Below, in pieces: positions 17,617 to 27,577 of a stretch of DNA of 64,000 bases. A program made the translations under genes and the position numbers. Under the pieces are notes generated by a model, which saw only the letters and a list, made by a program, of their open reading frames with translations, was not told the DNA's origin and ran no database searches. Source of the DNA: Sediminibacterium sp. C3 (GTDB taxonomy: Bacteria > Bacteroidota > Bacteroidia > Chitinophagales > Chitinophagaceae); NCBI RefSeq assembly GCF_000508085.1, contig NZ_KI669560.1:1260464-1324463 (forward strand), read 5' to 3'. Each line of letters begins with the position of its first letter. Position 1 is the first letter of the stretch.

Positions 17617-19569
17617 ATGCTTAAACGTTATCGTTTAAAAAGGATTAAAAATTTATCCATAATACCAAGGTGGGTAATTTTCATTTTAGATATTCTAATC
17701 AGTTCCACTTGTTTTTTATTGGCATATTTAATTAGATCTGATTTTAATTTCAGTGTTTTTAATGAGTCTCAATTACTTATTAATTTACTTATTCTAATTG
17801 CATTTAATATTACTTTATTTACACTTTTTAAAGTATATGCAGGTATCATCAGATTCACTGGGCTGCAGGATACCTTCCGAATATTTTATGTAGTATTTTT
17901 TGCGAATGTGGGTTTTTATTTGTTGAATCTGTTTATGATTCAATGGTTTGAATTGAAGGTGATTTCTGCTTCGGTATTAGTCATCAATACCCTTTTATCT
18001 TTTGTTGCTTTAAGTTCTTATAGAGTTATAATTAAATATTTATTTTCATACATTACAACTATTAATGTAGACAAAAAAAGAGTAGCTATTTATGGGGCAG
18101 GTGATGTAGGTATTTCTACTAAAAGAGCTTTGGAGCATGATATGACGGCCAATATTCAAATGGTTTTATTTTTGGAGGATGACCAGCGTAAAGTGGGTAA
18201 GAATATTGATGGAATTAAAATCTGCTTATCTACCCAGTTAGAAGTTTTGTTGAAACAATATTCCATTGACGAATTAATCATTGCTACTAAAAAATTGCCT
18301 TCAAAGCGTAAAAATGAAATTGTTGATTTTTGTTTAGATAATAAAATCGAAGTATTTACAGTACCACCTTTAAAAAGTTGGATTAATGGGCAATTAAGTA
18401 CTAAACAATTGCAGAATGTAAAAATTGAAGACTTATTAGAGAGAGAACAAATCAAAATTTACAATGAAATCTTGTTTAAACAGCTCAATAATAAAACAGT
18501 TTTGGTTACCGGTGCTGCGGGTTCTATTGGGAGTGAAATAGTACGCCAATTATTGCAATACAGACCCAAATACATTGTGTTAAATGATCATGCAGAAACC
18601 CCTTTGCACGATTTAAAATTAGAATTAGAGGAATTGGGCTGCAATTATTTTATCTTGGCTTTGGGTGATGTTCGAAATGAATTATTTGTTGAAAAAATAT
18701 TCCAAAAACACCAACCTGATTTTGTATACCATGCAGCTGCCTACAAGCATGTGCCAATGATGGAAAATAGTCCATTAGAAGCAGTTAGTACAAATGTGGG
18801 CGGCACTAAATTATTAGCTGATTTATCCATAAAATATGGTGTAGAGCGTTTTGTTATGATTTCTACAGACAAAGCTGTGAATCCAACTAATGTAATGGGG
18901 GCATCAAAACGCATTGCAGAAATGTATGTACAGAGCTTGTACCAAAACCAGGAAATTTTATTTCAAGCAGGTCTAACTTTATCTAGAACTAAATTTATTA
19001 CTACCCGTTTTGGAAATGTTTTGGGATCGAATGGGTCGGTAATTCCTCGGTTTAAGAAACAGATTGAAGCAGGTGGACCTGTTACTGTGACTCATCCCGA
19101 TATTACACGTTATTTTATGACTATACCTGAAGCATGCCAACTTGTTTTAGAAGCGGGCTCTATGGGTAATGGTGGGGAGATATTTGTATTTGATATGGGG
19201 CAGCCAGTTAAAATAGCAGATTTGGCTCGTAAAATGATTAAACTCTCTGGTTTAGAGCCAGATGAGGATATTAAAATTGAATACAGTGGACTCCGTCCCG
19301 GTGAAAAATTATATGAAGAGCTTTTGAATAATGCAGAAAATACTTTGGCAACTTATCATGAAAAAATTCTTATTGCAAAGACTAGAACGTTGGAGTACGC
19401 TAGTTTATCATTACAGATTGATGCCCTGATTAATCCTGCAAAAATTCAGGCATCTGTAATTGAAATAGTAGCTGCTATGAAATCATTAGTGCCAGAATTT
19501 ATCAGCAATAATTCTGAATTTGAAAAATTAGATTCCCCGATTGTCGTAAACATGAATAATGTGGGGTAA
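17617..19569 (+). CDS. Membrane-bound UDP-GlcNAc 4,6-dehydratase-like protein (WbpM/CapD/FlaA1 family)
   Basis: 650 residues from the ATG at 17617; a TTG two codons upstream is in frame but less likely. Four N-terminal membrane helices occupy about residues 15-140. A first Rossmann fold (VAIYGAGDVG near residue 160) and the catalytic SDR domain (TGAAGSIGSEIVRQ near 298) follow. The active site reads STDKAVNPTNVMGASKR, with Met in place of the usual Tyr, as is characteristic of WbpM-type inverting or retaining 4,6-dehydratases. It feeds the reductase at 16050. Its stop overlaps the start of the first Wzi gene by one base. Confidence 0.9.
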   Translation: MLKRYRLKRIKNLSIIPRWVIFILDILISSTCFLLAYLIRSDFNFSVFNESQLLINLLILIAFNITLFTLFKVYAGIIRFTGLQDTFRIFYVVFFANVGFYLLNLFMIQWFELKVISASVLVINTLLSFVALSSYRVIIKYLFSYITTINVDKKRVAIYGAGDVGISTKRALEHDMTANIQMVLFLEDDQRKVGKNIDGIKICLSTQLEVLLKQYSIDELIIATKKLPSKRKNEIVDFCLDNKIEVFTVPPLKSWINGQLSTKQLQNVKIEDLLEREQIKIYNEILFKQLNNKTVLVTGAAGSIGSEIVRQLLQYRPKYIVLNDHAETPLHDLKLELEELGCNYFILALGDVRNELFVEKIFQKHQPDFVYHAAAYKHVPMMENSPLEAVSTNVGGTKLLADLSIKYGVERFVMISTDKAVNPTNVMGASKRIAEMYVQSLYQNQEILFQAGLTLSRTKFITTRFGNVLGSNGSVIPRFKKQIEAGGPVTVTHPDITRYFMTIPEACQLVLEAGSMGNGGEIFVFDMGQPVKIADLARKMIKLSGLEPDEDIKIEYSGLRPGEKLYEELLNNAENTLATYHEKILIAKTRTLEYASLSLQIDALINPAKIQASVIEIVAAMKSLVPEFISNNSEFEKLDSPIVVNMNNVG

Positions 19570-21026
19570 TGCACATGAAATCATTTTTTATTTCTTTTTA
19601 CATTTTTCTTTTTTTTAGTGGAAAATTAAATGCCCAAGGATACAATCTAGAACAATTAAATCTCAATTCTGCTAGAAATCAACAACTATTGATAAATAAT
19701 GATTCCGGAGTTTCATTTTCAGTTCGATATAATACTATACTTGCTGGTGCAAAACCATCTTGGATAAAGCCATCTTTCTCAATACTTCCATTTATTTTAA
19801 CCCAACAGGTAAACTCGCGTAATTCCTATGGATGGAATGATGCGTCTTTGATGCAGGTTAAGGGATATCAAGCATTTTTTAGACCAGGTGTAAATATCCG
19901 TTATGGAGTTTTTGAAGTCCAGGCTGCTCCAGAATTTTTGCTTGTTGGGGCAAATAAGTATACGAATGTACTTCTTGGTCAGTCCTCTATAAAGACTCAT
20001 TTAGGACCATTATCAATAGGAGTCTCATCAGAAAATTTGTGGTGGGGTCCAGGTATTTATAGCTCATTATTAATGAGTAATAATTCGCCCGGTTTTAAAC
20101 ATGCATTTATTGGATCAAATAAACCAATTAAAACACCTATTGGTCGTTTTGAATTCAATATAATTGGAGCAAAACTTACTTCAGACAAAAATCTAACTTA
20201 TGAAAATAATTACAATCAACTTAGGAATATAAATGATGATTGGCGCTACCTAAATGCTTATGTGATTAGTTGGCAGCCCAAATGGATAAAAGGGCTATTT
20301 CTGGGGATGACTCGATCACTTCAACAGTATGGTGAACAAGTACAATCCCAGTCTGCTGGATTTGTAAATAAATATCTACCCGTTCTTGGGTTGGCTTTGC
20401 AGAAGCAGAATAATCCGGGGGATGATACTTTATACAGAGATCAATTAGCCTCCTTTTTCCTTCGTTGGGTTTTGCCCAAATCAAATGCTGAAATTTATGT
20501 TGAATATGGAAAAAATGATTATGGAGTGAATATCAGGGACTATTTAATGGCACCATCTCATTCTTATGCTTATACCGTTGGTGTTAGAAAATTGCTTCCA
20601 AAGACAAAGGAGAATTATGTCCAATTGGAAGCTGAAATAACACAAATGAGTCAATCGCCGGATGCAATCGTAAGAAATGCAGGTAATTGGTATGTACATA
20701 GTCAAATATTTCAAGGATATACACACCAAAATCAGATACTAGGAGCTGGCGCTGGTTTTGGGGCGAATGTGCAAACAGTATCTGCTACTTGGATTAATGG
20801 AGATATTCGCAATGGATTTTTGATGCAAAGAGTGGAAAGAGATCCTGAAGGAAGGCTCAATAAATGGACAGACATAAGCATTGGTTGGATGCCCCAATGG
20901 AAATACAAAAATATGCTCTTGGGTGCTAAGGTTCAATTGATCCGCTCCAATAATTATAATTGGGAGAAAGGGAATCATAGTTTTAATCTGCATTCCCGTT
21001 TAATGATTCAATACAATTTCAAATAG
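19569..21026 (+). CDS. Capsule assembly Wzi-family outer-membrane protein (copy 1)
   Basis: 485 residues with an N-terminal signal peptide ending near GKLNAQG; starts at 19569 or 19575 are both in frame. The body is rich in alternating beta strands with aromatic ends and carries the Wzi-type phrase SSENLWWGPGIYSSLLMSNNSPGFKHAF, matching the equivalent phrase in the next gene. Wzi proteins are outer-membrane barrels that hold capsule at the surface. It overlaps the dehydratase stop by one base and the second Wzi gene by one base. Confidence 0.85.
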   Translation: MHMKSFFISFYIFLFFSGKLNAQGYNLEQLNLNSARNQQLLINNDSGVSFSVRYNTILAGAKPSWIKPSFSILPFILTQQVNSRNSYGWNDASLMQVKGYQAFFRPGVNIRYGVFEVQAAPEFLLVGANKYTNVLLGQSSIKTHLGPLSIGVSSENLWWGPGIYSSLLMSNNSPGFKHAFIGSNKPIKTPIGRFEFNIIGAKLTSDKNLTYENNYNQLRNINDDWRYLNAYVISWQPKWIKGLFLGMTRSLQQYGEQVQSQSAGFVNKYLPVLGLALQKQNNPGDDTLYRDQLASFFLRWVLPKSNAEIYVEYGKNDYGVNIRDYLMAPSHSYAYTVGVRKLLPKTKENYVQLEAEITQMSQSPDAIVRNAGNWYVHSQIFQGYTHQNQILGAGAGFGANVQTVSATWINGDIRNGFLMQRVERDPEGRLNKWTDISIGWMPQWKYKNMLLGAKVQLIRSNNYNWEKGNHSFNLHSRLMIQYNFK

Positions 21027-22522
21027 TGAGAGGTAAAGGGCTAGTCATATTCTTAAGCAGCATATTTTTTTTGCATTTGGCTTTGCATGCCCAATGGGTA
21101 AATAAAGATATTAATAGAGAGTTAGCCATTACGCAGCAATTATTGGGTAACGATAACGATTCGGATTCAATTTTATACCAATCCAAACAAATCATTAATA
21201 AAAAGAAACTAAAGATAGAGCTACTACCCATTGGGATGACACATCTTTATCATTCTGCTTTACCAACTGGCTATAACTTGGGTTCGGTCATTGCAGCCAA
21301 AGGATATCAGATACAAGTTACAGGAGGCTTTAAAGCAAGTGTTGGGGATAAATGGAAGGTCCAATTGAATCCGGAATGGGTAGAAGCCAAGAATCAGGAT
21401 TTTGAACAGCTATCTCAAACATTAGGAGATAGGACTTGGGCTGATTATTATCGCTTCGCCAATAATATTGACCTGCCAGCTAAAATAGGAGAAGGCCCAT
21501 ATTCCAGAGCATTTTTAGGACAATCCTTTATCAAATACCAGTGGAATAAAAACTGGGAAGCAGGCATATCTTCTGAAAATATATGGTGGGGGCCAGGATG
21601 GAAGAATGCGCTTATCATGAGTTACAATGCACCAGGGTTTTTGCATGCAACCATCAATACCCGAAAACCAATTGATACCAAATGGGGCAAAATTTCTTTT
21701 CAATGGATAGGCGGAAATCTAAAAGAGTCTGGCGTATTGCCAATGCGCATCAATAGTGTTTACAATGGTAATTTTGTCTACCAACCCAAGATGCAGGAAG
21801 ACCGTTTATTAACTGCCATTCATCTAAGCTGGACACCCAAATGGACGCCCAACTTAACCTTGGGTTATTCGGGAGCTGCTTATTTCTACGCCAATGATTG
21901 GGGAACTAAAGCCAGTTTAGGGGCAATTTATGCCAGATACCGCATGCCTGAAGATTTGGCGGAACTCTATATGGAGTTTGGTGCATTAAAGGATTTCAGA
22001 AGAGCCTATGTTACCGGATTCAGAAAATTATTCCCTACTACTAATAATGCCCATATTCAGTTTGCTGCTGAACTAACGCAGATGCAGGCACAGACAGCAG
22101 AATTAATCCGGGACCCTAATAGCTGGTACACCAGCGATAAAGTCAGACATGGCTATACCCATTTAGGGAGAACTATCGGGGCGGGTATTGGTCCCGGTAG
22201 CAATAGCCAGAACATTGAAATTGCCTGGGTAAAAAAGAACAACAAGATTGGATTGCAGTTTGAAAGACTAAGACACAATAGCGATTTCTATTATTTTGCT
22301 TTTGAACGAATTGGAGATTTTAGAAGACATTGGATCGATCTTTCCTCTAGCGCTTTTGCCAGCTGGCAATTCAACAATATCTGGATTAATGCCAGACTGC
22401 AATGGATGCGAACCTTTAATTATCAATGGTTGATTATTCAAACAGAGCCCAATAATTATTTTCAACCGGGTAATGAATATCGCAATATTAGCGCATCCCT
22501 CTCGGCCATTCTCCGCCTGTGA
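21026..22522 (+). CDS. Capsule assembly Wzi-family outer-membrane protein (copy 2)
   Basis: 498 residues from a GTG that overlaps the preceding TAG. Signal peptide (GLVIFLSSIFFLHLALHAQW), then a beta-barrel body with SSENIWWGPGWKNALIMSYNAPGF, the same signature as copy 1, so the two are tandem paralogues that have diverged clearly. The last 35 bases overlap, on the opposite strand, the 3' end of the chain-length gene. Here the two polysaccharide operons converge. Confidence 0.85.
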   Translation: MRGKGLVIFLSSIFFLHLALHAQWVNKDINRELAITQQLLGNDNDSDSILYQSKQIINKKKLKIELLPIGMTHLYHSALPTGYNLGSVIAAKGYQIQVTGGFKASVGDKWKVQLNPEWVEAKNQDFEQLSQTLGDRTWADYYRFANNIDLPAKIGEGPYSRAFLGQSFIKYQWNKNWEAGISSENIWWGPGWKNALIMSYNAPGFLHATINTRKPIDTKWGKISFQWIGGNLKESGVLPMRINSVYNGNFVYQPKMQEDRLLTAIHLSWTPKWTPNLTLGYSGAAYFYANDWGTKASLGAIYARYRMPEDLAELYMEFGALKDFRRAYVTGFRKLFPTTNNAHIQFAAELTQMQAQTAELIRDPNSWYTSDKVRHGYTHLGRTIGAGIGPGSNSQNIEIAWVKKNNKIGLQFERLRHNSDFYYFAFERIGDFRRHWIDLSSSAFASWQFNNIWINARLQWMRTFNYQWLIIQTEPNNYFQPGNEYRNISASLSAILRL

Positions 22523-23552
22523 GGAACAACCATATCCCTCCTGCTATAAAGGCTGCCAGCATCCCGCTCAAAGCTTTTACCCACCAATTTTCTTCTGTTG
22601 AATTCAAGGGTAAATCTGGATAATCCACCACTTGAACGGTTGGGGTTTCCTGTATCATCGCCGTCTTACTGATTTCCAGGTTCTTGATAATCTCTCCATA
22701 AATAGTAGATTGTACATATTTATCCCTGGAAGAAATTTCAGCAGACACAGTTGGGGCTGCATAAACCGGATTTACATTCAACAACAATTTATTGGTTTCT
22801 GCGGTTGAGTAGGTTTTCCTGTTCAGCATCAATTCCAGGCTATCCGCCTTGGCCTGTAAGCGCAGCACATTAGATTGCAATCTTCTGGTCTTGGTATTTA
22901 CATAAAAATCAGTAGCCACTTTCAATAAACGGGTACAGAACAATTGGCTGAAATTTTCATCCTTGCTGATGACACTGAGTTCAAAAAAGCCCAGCTTTCG
23001 ATCGGGCTTTAATACCGATAAGTTCTTTTCTGTAATTTTCTTAACGACTATTTTTAATAAACTATCCTGCAAGCGATCCATTTTCTTCCCAACAGGAAAA
23101 TCAATCCACTTACCCACTTTTTTCTTGCCCTCCCATTTCTTCTTTAGATCTTCCGTTTCTGCATACACATCTGCCAGACTTCTTTTTCCATCATAATCAG
23201 TAAGCAGGGTTTGTTTAATCAAGGTCCCGCTCTTTAAAAGCTGTAACACATTGTCTCCCGCCAACACCCCACTGGTGCCCGACAAACTTCCCAAATCAAA
23301 TCCAAATTGACCTGCCAGGGCAGACATTAAATTTCCGCTTCCCGCTTTGGATTCTTCTACCACAAAACTGGTGCGGGCAATATATTCAACGGGTTTTGCC
23401 CAATGATAAATCAATCCCCCCCCAAATCCAATAACAGCCAGTGTAAATAGGAATTTCCATTTAGCTAAGAGAAGGCTAATAAAAGCCTGAATCTGTGCCT
23501 GATAGGGCTTGGTTTCAAAAGCAGGATCTTCGGGTAATATCTTGGATTGCAT
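22488..23552 (-). CDS. Chain-length determinant (Wzz/GumC-like) inner-membrane protein
   Basis: 354 residues. A cytoplasmic N terminus, a first membrane helix near residues 33-50 (FLFTLAVIGFGGGLIYHW), a periplasmic region with coiled-coil character (LQSNVLRLQAKADSLELMLNRK), a proline-bearing stretch (VVDYPDLPLNSTEENWW) and a second helix near 325-345 form the Wzz (PF02706) layout. There is no C-terminal tyrosine kinase domain. It sets polymer length and works with the SLBB exporter encoded 9 bases upstream. It is the last gene of the minus-strand operon. Confidence 0.85.
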   Translation of the reverse strand: MQSKILPEDPAFETKPYQAQIQAFISLLLAKWKFLFTLAVIGFGGGLIYHWAKPVEYIARTSFVVEESKAGSGNLMSALAGQFGFDLGSLSGTSGVLAGDNVLQLLKSGTLIKQTLLTDYDGKRSLADVYAETEDLKKKWEGKKKVGKWIDFPVGKKMDRLQDSLLKIVVKKITEKNLSVLKPDRKLGFFELSVISKDENFSQLFCTRLLKVATDFYVNTKTRRLQSNVLRLQAKADSLELMLNRKTYSTAETNKLLLNVNPVYAAPTVSAEISSRDKYVQSTIYGEIIKNLEISKTAMIQETPTVQVVDYPDLPLNSTEENWWVKALSGMLAAFIAGGIWLFLTGGEWPRGMR

Positions 23553-23561
23553 AGGTTGTTT

Positions 23562-25886
23562 TTAGTTCCTTAAAATACTTACCATACTCACAATGGCCGT
23601 TAGGATACCGGTTAAAGCTGACAATTCAAAAACAGTTAGTCCTTTCTTTTCATTCGGATTGATTTCAGGTACGATGATTTTACTGCCTGGTTGTACTTTG
23701 GGGTAGAAGCGGACAAACAAAAAGGATTTGATTTTCTTGTTCACCCCATTGCTGTATTGGATATAGGCTTTTTTCAGGTTTCCCTTATCGGTAATACCAC
23801 CTGCATCTGAAATATACGACCTGAATCTTCTGGACTCAAAAGCAAAAATCTGCTGGTTAAATACCTGTCCCTGCACTTCCACAAAAGATTCATTTCTCGG
23901 AATATGTATGCTATCGCCGGGTAATAACAAGAATCGCCCATCGCTTCCCATTTCATTCTCTGATAAAATGGTTGTGGCTACTCTTAACTTATTGCGATAC
24001 ACTTGTGCATTGGCAAATGAACCATTTGGCGTTACCCCCCCCGCTCTTTTAATAATTTCCTGTACGGTTTCGTCTCTTCTTTCCAATGAATAGTCTCCGG
24101 AATACAATACTTCCCCTCTTACTTTTACACCCCCTAAATTTCTATAGTTCAACAAACGGGGAACAAAAATATAATCCTGTGGTTCCAATAATGCCTGTGT
24201 GCCCAATCGCTTACTCAGGCTGGAATCTACTTCCACTTTAATCAAATCAATGAGTTTATTGGCTAGTGTATCCGATTTGTTTTTTTCCAATCGGGATATT
24301 TCAACTTTGTGCGTGGCCGCATCATTGGTAAATCCACCTGCCAGTAAAATGGCATCTTCCACTGAAATCCCTTTTTTGAAACTAAATGTTCCTGGGTTTT
24401 TTACATTGCCCCCTACGGTGATGGTGAATTTGTCTTCCATTTGGTCCTTGGCGTAAATATGTATGGAATCATCTTTTGCCAGAAGAATATCAGCTGTTTT
24501 GCCACTCAACAAATCGCTTACTTCAAAACTGATAATGGATTGCTCATAACTCTGAGGGTTTCTTCTGAAAATAGCAGCACGGTTGGTATAAGCTTTTTCC
24601 AGAATGCCGTTGGCTTTCTGTATTAGTTTCACCAGGCTTAGATCTTTAGTGAGTTCATAGTTGCCAGGTCTGTTCACGGCTCCGGCCAAAATTATCCGGT
24701 TATTGTAAATGGTAGGTACTTTCTCTATATAGATGGAATCGGCATTGCGGGGAATAAAATAGGCAAAATCGGCAGCAGGTACATCTCTTAATACCCGCTC
24801 TTTGCTGTTAATCTGCACCACTTTCACTGCATCCTTAAATGCAGTGTCGCCCATGCCTCCGGCAATAGTAATTAGATCCTGCAGGGTTTCTTTTTCCTGT
24901 AATTCATAAATGGCTGCTCTTTTAATTTGTCCGTTTACCGATACCCTTTTTTGATATACGGGAAAACGTATTATATCCTGGTGTTCCAGTTGCAGCGTTT
25001 TAGACATTGTCCCCTTTAATAGGAATTCATAAAAATCAATTTGTGCAATTACTTTGTTATTGCGGATGAGTTCAATATTTCTCAATGACCCATTCGCAGA
25101 AGGCCCCCCCGAAGCATACAATACATTGAAAAGATTGGCAATAGAACTCACCGTATAGGTACCTGGTTTTTCTGCCTCACCAATTACATGGATTTGCATC
25201 GACTTCACATTGTCTACCGTTACCAGTACCTGGGTTTTACCAGAGCTTATAAAAGGGTAGGCAATTTTTAGTTTCTGTTTTATTTTTTGAGTAGCCTGTT
25301 CCAGGGTTAACCCATTTAAGTTGACCACCCCGGCGTAGGGCAGCAAATAATTACCTTCTTTGGAAATGGTATTGGTAAAATCAGTTTCATTGGCACCTGT
25401 AATGGTAACGGTTAGTTCATCACCTGGTCCTACCAGATAATTTTTGGGAGGCGCCATCGCAAAATTGGCTTCAAAACGAATATCAGGGTTACTGAAAAAA
25501 TCATATCCAAAATAAGGGGAAACTTTTTTTACCTGGGGTACGGCCAATATCCAGCTGCTATCTCTTAAAAAGCCCGCAGTATCCCGAATACTATTCTGTG
25601 CGCTGAACGATGATTTATTGGCAGTTTGTACCTGTATCAATCTTTGTTTGAATTGATTCACTTCAGCTGCTGACAATCCTCTTTTTACTAATTCTTCTAT
25701 GGCTTCATTTTCAGACATACCTGCTTTCTGGGCACGTTGCCACAATTGGGTAATCTGCTTATCAGACAACTGAGAAACTTTAAGCGTACTGGAGCCAGGT
25801 ATTTGGGCCCTTACAGCAATGCTGATTCCAAGGAAAAAGAACAGCGTTATGCAAAATATGATCAGTGTACGATTCATCAATTTCAT
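23562..25886 (-). CDS. Polysaccharide export protein, Wza-like, multiple SLBB domains
   Basis: 774 residues from the ATG at 25886, chosen because MKLMNRTLIIFCITLFFFLG is a clean signal peptide; in-frame starts at 25901 and 25928 would lengthen it. There is no lipobox. A short helical segment precedes the poly-export domain (YLVGPGDELTVTITG), then comes a chain of SLBB repeats (VIGEAEKPGTY, VNGQIKRAAIYELQ, LAGAVNRPGNYEL, VGGNVKNPGTFSF, VRGEVLYSGDYSLE, VQGQVFNQQIF). A C-terminal membrane segment ends in VSMVSILRN. It is longer than Escherichia coli Wza (~380), as is usual in Bacteroidota. It forms the outer-membrane or periplasmic exit channel. Confidence 0.9.
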   Translation of the reverse strand: MKLMNRTLIIFCITLFFFLGISIAVRAQIPGSSTLKVSQLSDKQITQLWQRAQKAGMSENEAIEELVKRGLSAAEVNQFKQRLIQVQTANKSSFSAQNSIRDTAGFLRDSSWILAVPQVKKVSPYFGYDFFSNPDIRFEANFAMAPPKNYLVGPGDELTVTITGANETDFTNTISKEGNYLLPYAGVVNLNGLTLEQATQKIKQKLKIAYPFISSGKTQVLVTVDNVKSMQIHVIGEAEKPGTYTVSSIANLFNVLYASGGPSANGSLRNIELIRNNKVIAQIDFYEFLLKGTMSKTLQLEHQDIIRFPVYQKRVSVNGQIKRAAIYELQEKETLQDLITIAGGMGDTAFKDAVKVVQINSKERVLRDVPAADFAYFIPRNADSIYIEKVPTIYNNRIILAGAVNRPGNYELTKDLSLVKLIQKANGILEKAYTNRAAIFRRNPQSYEQSIISFEVSDLLSGKTADILLAKDDSIHIYAKDQMEDKFTITVGGNVKNPGTFSFKKGISVEDAILLAGGFTNDAATHKVEISRLEKNKSDTLANKLIDLIKVEVDSSLSKRLGTQALLEPQDYIFVPRLLNYRNLGGVKVRGEVLYSGDYSLERRDETVQEIIKRAGGVTPNGSFANAQVYRNKLRVATTILSENEMGSDGRFLLLPGDSIHIPRNESFVEVQGQVFNQQIFAFESRRFRSYISDAGGITDKGNLKKAYIQYSNGVNKKIKSFLFVRFYPKVQPGSKIIVPEINPNEKKGLTVFELSALTGILTAIVSMVSILRN

Positions 25887-25933
25887 GGTTATTACATACA
25901 TGGTACGAATATCGGAAATAATGGTCAATCCCC

Positions 25934-27577
25934 TTAGAATCCATAGCGGAAGCCTAAGAAGCCCTGGGTAAATCCATTGTTCTGGGTACGGTAACTGCCG
26001 GTAATATATAAGTTATTATATAGTTCGTATTGGCTCTGCAAAAACAACTCGCTCTGGTTAAACATATAATTAAACAGGAATGGCGGTTGGGGTTGCTGAA
26101 AATATTGTTGGTCCAATGTACCTGCACCTCCTTTTCGGATATATTGGTATTGAGCCAATAGTTTTAAACGGGGGATCGGGGTGTATTTTACATTGAACAA
26201 AAAACGGTCAGCATTACTACCCATCCAGTCGCCTAAAGAGTAACCAAAATGGGTATAATTCTGGGCAGGCAATAAATTACGGTATACAAAGGGATTGATT
26301 CTGGTGTATTCCACCGTAGCGGTTAAATAGGGTAGCCCAATATCGGTTACACTGGCTCCCAGTGTAAAGCCTAGTTGGTTGCGGCTTTTTTCACTGTTGG
26401 CAATGGCGCTCAGTCTTACTTCATCAATAAAAATGGTTCCGTATAAATGGGTGTTTTTAATATTGTTTCTGGAGCTGACACTTAAGAATAATTGGCTATT
26501 GGCACCGGCATTGATATTGTTATTGGCTGTTTGAATTTCAAATGCTTTAAAAAAGGAAATGGGGATTAAATAGCCTGCATTCAGTTGATCACTGTACACG
26601 ACGGATTCTCCCAGTGAAACATGCAATCCTCTTTTGATTCGGATGTCTATGCTATGCTGGACCATGTATTTATTAATGTATTGCTCCCTTCTACCACCGT
26701 AGGTGGTGGTACCCGTATTATAGGTTCTGCTGGAATCAATTAAATCAGAGTTCAGCCAGGCATGGGTATAATTGAAACTCAGCCAGGGCAAAGGTCGATA
26801 ATCAAATCTTAAATAGGGATAAGTAGGTGCTTTATTGGATAGCACAATTCTTCCGTTTTCTCCATACCCATAAGACAACTGATCCTGTCCAAATCCAATG
26901 CTGCCATTCTTAAACTGGTAATAAATACCCGCTCTTAGCTGAGAATAGTTATGGCTTTTTTGGTTCAGGGCAATCCGTGTAGAATGACCTGTTTGCGGGC
27001 TAAAACTCCAGGTAGTATCAATACCCTTTCCCTTTTCATTTACATCATTAAAGGAAAGATAGAAACCCCAATGTTTGCCTGCATAGCCGTATAAATTAAA
27101 TCCGGAACCGTATTGGGTAACAGACTGGTCTTTGCCTTGAAATGTGCCGTATTGCAAAATAGGGTCAACGCGCATGCTAAAGTCCTTGCTCTGCAAAGCA
27201 ATGGATCGGAAACGGCCAAAAGGGTCTTTGGTAAAATAAGTATTTCGGTTCTCTGCTGATCCGTCTGGAAGCGGCTTCCCATCTGTAAAGTCTCTGAGAT
27301 AGAATTCCAGTTCTTGTTTTTCAATCTCACTGAGTTGTTGCGATTTGGTTTGCAAACTGTCCAGACAGGCTTTGATATATACTCTGCTTAGTGGTCTGAT
27401 GAGATCATGAAAAGCAACCAATCCCTTCTGGTCCATACGGCTCAGGTAATTGTAGACTTCATTCTGAGAATATTCAGTGACAATCTGTGCAGTGGCAGGT
27501 AGGTTATAGAACGACAGTATAACTAAAGTGTAAAAAATGCGTTTTCTCAATTGCATGAATGGTATTTTAATAGGCAT
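25934..27577 (-). CDS. Wzi-like capsule assembly outer-membrane protein (third copy)
   Basis: 547 residues from ATG 27577; ATG 27556 (MQLRKRIFYTLVILSF) also gives a good signal peptide ending at PATAQ. The protein is a predicted beta barrel. The central phrase SIGFGQDQLSYGYGENGRIVLSNKAPTYP corresponds to the Wzi-family region that reads GKQxxxWGxG in relatives. It is more distant from the two tandem Wzi proteins at 19569-22522 than those are from each other. The start overlaps the WcaJ-type gene by 11 bases and the gene is followed closely by the SLBB exporter, so it probably serves the minus-strand polymer. Confidence 0.7.
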   Translation of the reverse strand: MPIKIPFMQLRKRIFYTLVILSFYNLPATAQIVTEYSQNEVYNYLSRMDQKGLVAFHDLIRPLSRVYIKACLDSLQTKSQQLSEIEKQELEFYLRDFTDGKPLPDGSAENRNTYFTKDPFGRFRSIALQSKDFSMRVDPILQYGTFQGKDQSVTQYGSGFNLYGYAGKHWGFYLSFNDVNEKGKGIDTTWSFSPQTGHSTRIALNQKSHNYSQLRAGIYYQFKNGSIGFGQDQLSYGYGENGRIVLSNKAPTYPYLRFDYRPLPWLSFNYTHAWLNSDLIDSSRTYNTGTTTYGGRREQYINKYMVQHSIDIRIKRGLHVSLGESVVYSDQLNAGYLIPISFFKAFEIQTANNNINAGANSQLFLSVSSRNNIKNTHLYGTIFIDEVRLSAIANSEKSRNQLGFTLGASVTDIGLPYLTATVEYTRINPFVYRNLLPAQNYTHFGYSLGDWMGSNADRFLFNVKYTPIPRLKLLAQYQYIRKGGAGTLDQQYFQQPQPPFLFNYMFNQSELFLQSQYELYNNLYITGSYRTQNNGFTQGFLGFRYGF

